DNA of 64,000 nt from Leptospira weilii serovar Ranarum str. ICFT (GTDB lineage: Bacteria; Spirochaetota; Leptospiria; Leptospirales; Leptospiraceae): positions 1 through 64,000 of the forward strand of contig NZ_AOHC02000014.1 in NCBI RefSeq assembly GCF_000332415.1, read 5' to 3'. The position numbers were made by a program, and so were the translations under genes. The notes beneath the pieces were generated by a model. That model saw only the letters and a list, made by a program, of their open reading frames with translations. It did no database searches and was not told the origin of the DNA. Shown here in pieces: positions 44,583-64,000 of this stretch; within the stretch, counting starts at the first letter, position 1, and each line of letters starts with the position of its first letter.

Positions 44583-45839
44583 TCAATTTTTTTTTACTAA
44601 ATGAAAGATATTTCCCGAACCAAAATCGGCAAAATAAATTTCTCCATGCGGATCTCGGCCAAAAGTGCTGATTTGAAACGGAACTCGCATGAGGAGCTCA
44701 TTGGAGATCTTTTTACCGTCTTTTTGTCGTAAAGCCCAGATTTTACCGGTTACAAAATCTCCATACACATACGAACCCACCAATTTAGGCAGATCTTTTC
44801 CTCTATACACATATCCTCCAGTAATAGACTGTCCCTCGTCTCTGGAATATTCATGAATCGGATCGGTGAGCATCGCTTCTTCACACACGGGATTCTTTTT
44901 AAAACAATGAAATCCTTCCTTAATATTCCAACCGTAGTTGCGTCCCTTTTGAATCAGATCGATCTCTTCGAATTCATTTTGTCCTACGTCGGCTAAGTAG
45001 AGTTCGCCGGTAACGGTATCAAAGGAAAATCTCCAGGGATTTCGAAGACCATAACTCCAAATCTCCGGTAAAAAACCGGGGCGACCCAGAAATGGATTAT
45101 CGTCGGGAACTTTGTAAGGAGCGCCTGTGGGCTGAGGGTTGGGAGAAATTCTCAAAAGTTTTCCTAAGAAAGTTCCGGGATTCTGTCCGTTTTTGTAGGG
45201 ATCGTTTGCTCCTCCTCCGTCTCCGAAACCGATGTAGAGTTTTCGATCGGGACCGAACGCAAGCTGACCTCCGTTATGATTGGAGTAAGGTTGTTCCAAC
45301 CTCAGAAGAATTTTTTTTGCGTGTTCGATCTTTTGAACTGCGTTATTCTTCCATTCAAATTCTAAAATCTTAGAATAGTCTTTGCCTCCTTCTTTTACAA
45401 TGACGTTCACGAAAAATTTAGAATCCGTTGAAAATTCGGGAGAAAACGCAAGACCCAAAAGTCCTTCTTCGGAACGTGTTTCCACTTGGCCCGTAAAATC
45501 CGCTTTGAGAGTTTTGATTCCCGTGGTCAGATCCACTTCCACGAGTTTTCCTCGTTTTTCCAGAACGATCATCCTTTTTGAATTCCCCGGAAAAAATTGA
45601 ATGTCCGTCGGCTCTTGAAATCCTTCCGCGACCCGAACATATCCTGGAACCGCGTCGATTTCCTTCTTCGTCCGATTCTTTTTAGGCGGAAAATTTTTCG
45701 TTTTAGCAATCAACGGAGAATGAAACGAAGAGATAGAAACGAATCCAAATAATAAGACAATCCAAACTGAAAACCCGAACCGAATCGATTGGATAAAACC
45801 AATCGGATGATTTTGAAAACCTAAAAAACTGCGTGTCAT
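44583..45839 (-). CDS. Secreted PQQ-type sugar (glucose/sorbosone) dehydrogenase family protein
   Basis: 418 residues. A signal peptide or membrane anchor near 22-40 precedes a six-bladed beta-propeller. Family landmarks: GFQEPTDIQFFPG, YSNHNGGQLAFGPDRKLYIGFGDGGGAND (metal and cofactor region), ENWSYGLRNPWRFSFD-like RNPWRFSFD, and GGYVYRG. Relatives oxidise aldose sugars with PQQ in the periplasm, but several homologues have unknown substrates. It is divergent from the radical-SAM gene over only 32 bases. Confidence 0.85.
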   Translation of the reverse strand: MTRSFLGFQNHPIGFIQSIRFGFSVWIVLLFGFVSISSFHSPLIAKTKNFPPKKNRTKKEIDAVPGYVRVAEGFQEPTDIQFFPGNSKRMIVLEKRGKLVEVDLTTGIKTLKADFTGQVETRSEEGLLGLAFSPEFSTDSKFFVNVIVKEGGKDYSKILEFEWKNNAVQKIEHAKKILLRLEQPYSNHNGGQLAFGPDRKLYIGFGDGGGANDPYKNGQNPGTFLGKLLRISPNPQPTGAPYKVPDDNPFLGRPGFLPEIWSYGLRNPWRFSFDTVTGELYLADVGQNEFEEIDLIQKGRNYGWNIKEGFHCFKKNPVCEEAMLTDPIHEYSRDEGQSITGGYVYRGKDLPKLVGSYVYGDFVTGKIWALRQKDGKKISNELLMRVPFQISTFGRDPHGEIYFADFGSGNIFHLVKKN

Positions 45840-45871
45840 TTCCGTTCCTTTGGGGACATTGTCTAATCAAG

Positions 45872-47191
<1,320 letters not shown>

Positions 47192-47516
47192 AACGATTCC
47201 TATTTTCGTTTATCACCCTGCGTTTATTTTACGCTTTTGTTAAATACTCACGGAGTGTTAAATACGAGCCGTTGGAATTTTTTAAAACCTTAGAGTTGTC
47301 CCAAAACGTCTCGAGTTTTTTCGGCATCGCATTCATTTCCGCAATTTTCGTAGGTTTTGGGACGAGTTCTTATTAAGATTTTTGAAATGGAATGAAAGTT
47401 TACTTTTTAGTTTTCGGGTTTTGAACAGGGCGATGCCCGCGTTTTTATGTCGGAAACCGGTCATGATAGTCTAACGTGTAAAAATAGAATCTCCGACTCC
47501 CACGGACTCCAATTAT
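47192..47516. other. Intergenic, nothing definite
   Basis: 325 bases. A direct repeat of TGTTAAATAC with changes (near 47238 and 47258) and scattered AT-rich tracts are seen, but no terminator, RNA or small gene could be supported. Confidence 0.4.
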
Positions 47517-48623
<1,107 letters not shown>

Positions 48624-49002
48624 TTTTAGAGTCAGGATGTCGGTGGATAGGACAACTAAAGCGTATCACTTCTATGTGCGTTCGACGGAGTCAATAAATT
48701 TGTGATTCGGTTTTTTTTGAAACCGGCAAGTTTGAAATTTATCGACCACTGTATTTCGACCCTTAGAGAGAAATACTGAGTTTCCTAAGAGCCTAATGGT
48801 CGGCAATTGTAAAAGTTTTCCTTTTATCGGAAAGACCATACCGTACACCAATTCTATTTTAGAAAACACGAATATAACGAACTTCTTATGAATCTTAGCA
48901 AAAGGAAACCCTTATCACGTTAAAGTTCCATCCGTTCGTTTCCGATTTCTATCCCACTGAAATCCGAATCCGGAAACTTGTCCAGTAACGTCTAAAACGA
49001 AC
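48624..49002. other. Intergenic, possible dispersed repeat
   Basis: 379 bases between converging genes. A short stem CGGTTT/AAACCG (48708-48725) might end the AlkC transcript. A minus-strand open frame at 48672-48869 includes LPTIRLLGNSVFL and NTVVDKFQTCRF, wording that resembles short hypothetical proteins encoded by dispersed intergenic sequence in Leptospira; I do not treat it as a gene. Confidence 0.4.
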
Positions 49003-49686
<684 letters not shown>

Positions 49687-49699
49687 GATTCATTATCCC

Positions 49700-50382
<683 letters not shown>

Positions 50383-50389
50383 CTTTTTA

Positions 50390-51055
50390 TTAACTAGGAA
50401 GAAGGCCCGTCAACCAGGACAAAAATCCGGAAGGAACTCTCGTTTGGATCAAAACCTTTCCGTGCCCCGTAAATTCCATCACCAAACCTTCCCCTCCGAA
50501 AAAAGTGGACTTCCAACTTCCTCCGGCCTTTGCGATTTTATACTGAAGACTTTTGTCGAAGGCAACGACGTGTCCCGTATCAATCGTATACGATCCTTGA
50601 ACGTCGATCGGAAGGATTCCGCCGTACGCGTTTAGAAACAACTTCCCTTTCCCGATTATTTCCAAAAGAAAAACCCCTTCTCCTCCGAAAAAGGAACGCA
50701 GTCCCCCGAACTTAGGTTTCATTGTGATCGTTTCATCGGATGCAAGGTAAGCCCCCGCTTCCACGATCAGTCCCGTATCTGTAAGATCGAGTCCTACTAC
50801 GTCGCCCGGAAGTTCGGGAGCAAGTCCGATCTCCGCTCCCGCGACGGGAGCTTTGAAGATATTGAAGAAAAAAGATTCTCCTCCGAAAAATCGTCTGGAG
50901 ATTGCGGAAAGAAATCCGCTCCCCATTTTCGTTTCCACAATGACACCCGGGGTCATATAAACCATTGCGCCCGATTCGGCTTTGATCGTTTGGCCCGGAG
51001 AAAGTTTTACTTTCAGAAAAGAATACGAAGGTTTGTGAATGATCTCGTAATTCAT
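50390..51055 (-). CDS. AIM24 / TIGR00266 family protein, first of three
   Basis: 221 residues. Blocks: QTIKAESGAMVYMTPG, GGEGVFLLEIIGKGKLFLNAYGG and TIDTGHVVAFDKSLQYKIAKAGG. It leads the operon; the divergent SDR gene begins 86 bases away, so the promoters of both lie in 51056-51141. Function unknown beyond family membership. Confidence 0.85.
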   Translation of the reverse strand: MNYEIIHKPSYSFLKVKLSPGQTIKAESGAMVYMTPGVIVETKMGSGFLSAISRRFFGGESFFFNIFKAPVAGAEIGLAPELPGDVVGLDLTDTGLIVEAGAYLASDETITMKPKFGGLRSFFGGEGVFLLEIIGKGKLFLNAYGGILPIDVQGSYTIDTGHVVAFDKSLQYKIAKAGGSWKSTFFGGEGLVMEFTGHGKVLIQTRVPSGFLSWLTGLLPS

Positions 51056-51141
51056 AGATGGTGCAATGTAAATAAATTGACTTAGACGTCAATCGGAAAA
51101 GTGCTTTCAGAACCGCTCTTCATCCTTAGTTTGGAAGAAGA

Positions 51142-51810
51142 ATGACTCAAAAAAACATTTTGATTACCGGCTCCAATCGGGGAATCGGCTTGGAACTTAC
51201 CAAACAATTTCTCTCTCGAGGAGATCATGTTTTCGCGGTATGTAGAAAACCTTCTGTTGATTTGATTCGTTTAAAACCGACTCGCATCTTGGAAGGTGTG
51301 GACGTTTTGAATTCGAACTCGATCCGGGATCTATCGGCCAAACTGCTCGACACAAAGATCGATATTCTCATCAACAACGCTGGGATTTTGATTTCCGATA
51401 ACCTGCAAAGTTTGGATGAGGAAAACGTTTACACACAATTCTTAGTGAACGCCTTAGGTCCTCTCAAAATGGTGAAAGCTTTGCTTTCCTCTTTGAATTC
51501 AAATGCAAAACTCGTTTTCCTAACGAGTAAAATGGGTTCGATCGCCGACAATGCTTCCGGTTCTTATTATGGCTATAGAGCGTCCAAGGCTGCGTTGAAC
51601 GCGATCGCAGTAAGTTTGGCGCGGGATTTAAGTCCGAAAGGAATCTCCGTAGGGATCTTTCATCCTGGAATGGTGGCGACTCAGATGACCGGAGGCCAAG
51701 GAATTTCTACAACCGAAAGCGCACAAGGTCTTATAGAACGGATCGAATCCTTGAATTTAAGCAACTCCGGAAAGTTTTTTCATCAGAACGGTGAGGAACT
51801 CCCCTGGTAA
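51142..51810 (+). CDS. Short-chain dehydrogenase/reductase
   Basis: 222 residues, classical SDR. The NAD(P) motif TGSNRGIG lies at 9-16, NNAG near 77-80 supports the fold, and the catalytic Tyr and Lys are in YYGYRASKAALN with the Ser about 13 residues earlier. It resembles C-factor/sniffer-like SDRs; the substrate is unknown. A ribosome site (GAAGAAG) precedes the ATG. Confidence 0.88.
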   Translation: MTQKNILITGSNRGIGLELTKQFLSRGDHVFAVCRKPSVDLIRLKPTRILEGVDVLNSNSIRDLSAKLLDTKIDILINNAGILISDNLQSLDEENVYTQFLVNALGPLKMVKALLSSLNSNAKLVFLTSKMGSIADNASGSYYGYRASKAALNAIAVSLARDLSPKGISVGIFHPGMVATQMTGGQGISTTESAQGLIERIESLNLSNSGKFFHQNGEELPW

Positions 51811-52106
51811 AAATAATGCGACCATAACCGTGGCCCTCGGGATACACAGTTGTAAAAAAGAGACAGGAAAAGGGGAGTTAATTTCAAATTATGTCGGATT
51901 AAGCCCGAAAGCCGGGTTGGAAAGCCTAAAAAAATCGATTTTAATAGATCATTTGGCATAGAGTTTGCTTAATAGACGGTGAGACAAAATCTCGAATTTG
52001 AAAAAGAATTCCGATTTTTTCTCTGAACAAACTCAAAAGCGAACTTCGAATCCTTACAGACCGTCTTTTGATAGAGGGTCTTTCGGAAAATCGAAAATTC
52101 AAAACT

Positions 52107-53012
<906 letters not shown>

Positions 53013-53028
53013 ACTTCTCGACTTTGTG

Positions 53029-53056
53029 ATTCCGGTCGTATAAGACCGGAATTTTA
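53029..53056 (+). terminator. Rho-independent terminator of lpxC
   Basis: Perfect 9-bp stem ATTCCGGTC / GACCGGAAT (53029-53037, 53044-53052) with a 6-base loop, then TTTAT. It begins 16 bases after the stop. Confidence 0.85.
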
Positions 53057-53139
53057 TACGTTCCGCTTCGAACCCGGAAAAGAATTGTCAGATTCTTCTT
53101 TTGGGGAATTCTGTAGTCGAGTTTAAACTTCGTTCTAGA

Positions 53140-54878
<1,739 letters not shown>

Positions 54879-54882
<4 letters not shown>

Positions 54883-55559
54883 GATCCTTCAATTTCCAAA
54901 ATTAAAAATACGAAAGAGTCCCAAACGTTTTCCTTATCCTGAAAGAAAACAGGCCCTATACTTTCCTTGTCTTTTTTCAGACAAAGATAAGAATGTTTGT
55001 TCGTTCTTAAGTAAAATTTTCCGCAGGTTCCCGAAATACTTTGGATCAGATTTTTTAGAAGTTCTGGCAGATTTTTTTCATCTTCCGGAAGAGCGACTCC
55101 GGCGATCAGGATTTCCCGATTTTCAAAACGTCCTTCGATGGTAATCGCTTTCGGGTTCCATTCTGCAAACAAGGCTTTTTCATACGTCGCAAGAGCGGGG
55201 TTCAAAATTTCGTGGATTGCCGAATGCATTCTCATTGGGAGTTCTTTTCCGATTACTTTCGGGATGAATCCTTTTGTCTGAAATAGATTCCAGTTTTCAA
55301 ATCCGTTGATTTTGGAAAGACCTCTAACAAATCCGGAAGTCATCCCTTGTACGATCATCTTACTTTCACAACGATCGGCGAGGATGGCCCTCATACAAAG
55401 AAAACCCAAATTGAATAAAGAAAATTCGGTTACCTTGGAAAAGTCCCAAACCTCGTTTTCCCTGAGAGGAGAAAGAAAAAGATTGTCGAGGGCGTATAGA
55501 TCTCCGTGTCCCGAAGGTGAAAATACGGAGGATTTTTGGGTTTGCTGTGCGCCGGTCAT
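54879..55559 (-). CDS. Hypothetical protein, function unknown
   Basis: 226 residues, no signal peptide or membrane segment. The start is followed by a polar stretch (TGAQQTQKSS), then mixed alpha/beta sequence with several scattered cysteines (FLCMRAI, RCESKM, GTCGKF, YLCLKK). No family recognised. Its end overlaps ptsI by four bases on the other strand. Confidence 0.6.
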
Positions 55560-55602
55560 ATAGAAATTCTATCGGTAGGATGGGAGATTCTCCGAAGAAA
55601 TA

Positions 55603-55629
55603 AAAAAGCCGACCTGAAAGGCCGGCTTT
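55603..55629 (-). terminator. Rho-independent terminator of the acyl-CoA synthetase gene
   Basis: On the minus strand AAAGCCGGCCT pairs with AGGTCGGCTTT (one mismatch), followed by a T run. It lies 22 bases after the stop codon. Confidence 0.85.
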
Positions 55630-55650
55630 CGAATTAAAAATTAGAAAATC

Positions 55651-57696
<2,046 letters not shown>

Positions 57697-57861
57697 CAAA
57701 CTTCATTTAACTCCTGGTATCTTTCGTTATCACAACTTGGGGATTCCGACAAAGAAACTGTCGGCAAGGATTCAAAAGTAAATAGGGAACCTAAGAAATA
57801 AACCCTTTTTTTAGAAATGGTTTTAGGGAGGTTCTATTTTATTTGCTTTGTTATACAATAT

Positions 57862-58359
57862 TTAGGGCGCATCCAACCAATTCGAAAAACTCGCCCTCAG
57901 TTTCGGATAATCTTTTTCTTGAATGCCGTACTGAATTTTCAATAGAGCTCCGGACTGGCTAAAAACGATCAAAGCCGGTTGCCCTTCCACCTTGTACTGA
58001 TTGATAAACGTAAAATTTCGATCCACAAAAAACGGATAGGTTATCCCGAATTCGTGTGCGGCTTTTAAGTGTTCCTCTTTGGAAAGTTCCGGTTCGGTAT
58101 TGATTCCTAAAAGAACGCCATTCTTCCCTTGCAAATCTTTAGAAAGTTTTTCCAAAACCGGAACCGCATCCTTACAGGGCTCGCACCAAGAAGCCCAAAC
58201 ATCCAAAAGCAAAACCCTTCCCTTATATTCCTTGAGAGAAACGGGACGTTCGTCCAAGTCGTATAAGGAAAGTTTATAGAGAATCGATTCTTCCTTGGAA
58301 AAATTACAAGAGACTACCAAAAAAACAACTAACGTTAAAATCGGACAAAAATTCCACAT
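57862..58359 (-). CDS. TlpA-like thiol-disulfide lipoprotein
   Basis: 165 residues from ATG 58359, which has an AGGATGG ribosome site; a 24-residue longer frame adds a second hydrophobic stretch without one. The lipobox VVSC gives Cys18. A thioredoxin fold follows with the active site WCEPC (C59, C62) and the cis-Pro in EGQPALIVF. It should be an envelope-facing reductant, for example for cytochrome maturation or disulfide repair. It is divergent from a small unknown gene. Confidence 0.85.
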   Translation of the reverse strand: MWNFCPILTLVVFLVVSCNFSKEESILYKLSLYDLDERPVSLKEYKGRVLLLDVWASWCEPCKDAVPVLEKLSKDLQGKNGVLLGINTEPELSKEEHLKAAHEFGITYPFFVDRNFTFINQYKVEGQPALIVFSQSGALLKIQYGIQEKDYPKLRASFSNWLDAP

Positions 58360-58446
58360 AACCCATCCTAGTAAAAGAAACGGTAGGAAAGTAAAAGGAA
58401 AAAATCTTTTCAGTAAAACGGTTCCCTTCAAATTAGGCTCACTCCA

Positions 58447-58869
58447 GTGAACCCGGTCTTCTACAATTATTTCTCAGGTCCTGAAGAATTTCTATCCTAT
58501 CTTAAGAACGATCGATTTTCCGGTTCAGGTATGATTTCCACTCCCGCACAAAAGGAACCCTATTTTTCGGAGACAAATCGAAGGGCCAATTTGGAATGTA
58601 AGGAAAATCGACTTTTGATCCTCTTAGAAGGAAAGGAAAGTTCAAAATCATTTTTGATACCCTTAAATCCGACCGAGACAAATTCAAAGAAAAAACGGAA
58701 ACTCGAGTTTCTTCCGGATTATCTCCACTTTCAAAATGAGGAAGAAAGATTTTCCGCGAAACTCCAACCTTTGGATCGGAAGAGAATTCATCTCCAGATC
58801 GATTCTAAGATCGGATTGGAATTTTCCGGAACACTGACTAGACTCGACGGTTGGAAGAAATGGTTTTAG
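58447..58869 (+). CDS. Small protein of unknown function
   Basis: 140 residues from a GTG start. The beginning (YNYFSGPEEFLSYLKNDRFSG) and the beta-rich middle and end (LLILLEGKESSKSFLIPLN; KIGLEFSGTLTRLDG) suggest a compact domain of the PilZ-like size class, but the PilZ Arg/DxSxxG motif is not evident. No signal peptide. The 38-bp minisatellite begins 57 bases after its stop. Confidence 0.6.
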   Translation: MNPVFYNYFSGPEEFLSYLKNDRFSGSGMISTPAQKEPYFSETNRRANLECKENRLLILLEGKESSKSFLIPLNPTETNSKKKRKLEFLPDYLHFQNEEERFSAKLQPLDRKRIHLQIDSKIGLEFSGTLTRLDGWKKWF

Positions 58870-58926
58870 TTTTGCGGTAAAATTGCGCGCTTAACCTTAT
58901 CGTTTCACTGTTAGTCTAATTTCCTG

Positions 58927-59361
58927 GGAGTTCCCACATTTTACAGCGAGACTTGAATTTCGCGGGAGTTCCCACATTTTACAGCGAGACTTGAATTTCG
59001 CGGGAGTTCCCACATTTTACAGCGAGACTTGAATTTCGTGGGAGTTCCCACATTTTACAGCGAGACTTGAATTTCCTGGGAGTTCCCACATTTTACAGCG
59101 AGACTTGAATTTCGTGGGAGTTCCCACATTTTACAGTGAGACTTGAATTTCGTGGGAGTTCCCACATTTTACAGCGAGACTTGAATTTCGTGGGAGTTCC
59201 CACATTTTACAGTGAGACTTGAATTTCGCGGGAGTTCCCACATTTTACAGTGAGACTTGAATTTCGCGGGAGTTCCCACATTTTACAGCGAGACTTGAAT
59301 TTCGCGGGAGTTCCCACATTTTACAGTGAGACTTGAATTTCGCGGGAGTTCCCACATTTCT
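58927..59361. repeat. 38-bp minisatellite, 11 full copies and one partial
   Basis: The unit starts GGAGTTCCCACATTTTACAG and ends with GACTTGAATTTCGCG. Copies begin every 38 bases from 58927 to 59345, with the last cut short at about 59361. Variation is limited to two places: CG(C/T)G or CCTG before GGAG, and CAGCGAG versus CAGTGAG, mixed along the array. Each unit carries the short inverted repeat GTGGGA/TCCCAC. There are no unique spacers and no cas genes. Variable-number repeats of this size class are used for typing Leptospira. Confidence 0.95.
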
Positions 59362-59373
59362 CATTCAACCAGT

Positions 59374-60540
<1,167 letters not shown>

Positions 60541-60556
60541 AAATCTGACGGAAAAA

Positions 60557-61402
<846 letters not shown>

Positions 61403-61426
61403 AGAAGAAAATACTCGAAACGGAAA

Positions 61427-61855
<429 letters not shown>

Positions 61856-61915
61856 CTGGGTTTCCTGTTTCCGTTATTAATATCGGATTTTAAAACGGAC
61901 AAACTTACCTCTTCC

Positions 61916-64000
<2,085 letters not shown>

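Noticed and set aside
48672..48869. 65-residue minus-strand hypothetical protein
   Set aside because: It resembles translated dispersed intergenic sequence rather than a gene and has no ribosome site.
58927..59361. CRISPR array
   Set aside because: The whole 38-bp period is conserved, there are no unique spacers, and no cas genes lie nearby. It is a minisatellite.

Overview
This is chromosomal DNA from a spirochaete of the genus Leptospira, most likely a member of the pathogen-related clades with higher GC. The evidence is gene content and style: many spirochaetal lipoproteins with relaxed lipoboxes, a FecR-domain lipoprotein resembling LipL45, FliS with flagellar helper proteins, paired MBOAT / DUF1574 acyltransferase modules, a PTS enzyme I without any visible sugar permease, and short remnants of insertion sequences. 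Species cannot be fixed from the window.

Layout. 0-5 kb is the least orderly part: a frameshifted IS4-type transposase cut by the window edge, a methyl-accepting chemotaxis protein, a small secreted protein, a transposase fragment and a secreted S1/P1-type nuclease. 5-24 kb is housekeeping and envelope metabolism: a GT2-GtrA glycosyltransferase, a DJ-1 / sirtuin pair, a NYN-MBOAT-DUF1574 operon, an Mpo1-like protein, TetR, GlpD facing an alkyl-DHAP-synthase-like flavoprotein, a crotonase, a LolB-like lipoprotein, a large TPR protein and a NifS-like enzyme.

24.1-28.7 kb is the most unusual region. It is a tandem family of lipoproteins built almost entirely from short Gly/Asn repeats (11 and 15 residues). 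There are three intact copies, one frameshifted copy and one remnant, and an unrelated lipoprotein is translationally coupled inside the array. I do not recognise a described function for it.

28.8-37.8 kb: dGTPase, DedA, HNH nuclease, a FliS / FlgN-like / J-domain operon, purN-purH, two unknown envelope genes and a transaldolase. 37.8-38.5 kb is a gene-free island rich in inverted repeats. 38.5-48.6 kb: a second MBOAT-DUF1574 pair behind an RsuA-type pseudouridine synthase, lipA, a FecR lipoprotein, a PQQ-type dehydrogenase, a radical-SAM protein with an odd cysteine spacing and an AlkC-like DNA glycosylase. 49-64 kb: three tandem AIM24 paralogues, an SDR, lpxC, ptsI, a long-chain acyl-CoA synthetase with a hydrophobic insert, a TlpA-like lipoprotein, a 38-bp minisatellite with 11.4 copies, a glycosyltransferase, CysQ, a small secreted protein and a UvrD/PcrA helicase that runs off the right edge.

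How the genes fit together: a large share serves the envelope (lpxC, MBOAT O-acylation modules, glycosyltransferases, lipoproteins, ether-lipid-type and acyl-CoA enzymes), with nucleotide metabolism (purN, purH, dgt, cysQ), DNA repair (AlkC-like, UvrD) and motility/chemotaxis helpers interspersed. Product names rest on motif recognition by eye; no database search was run.
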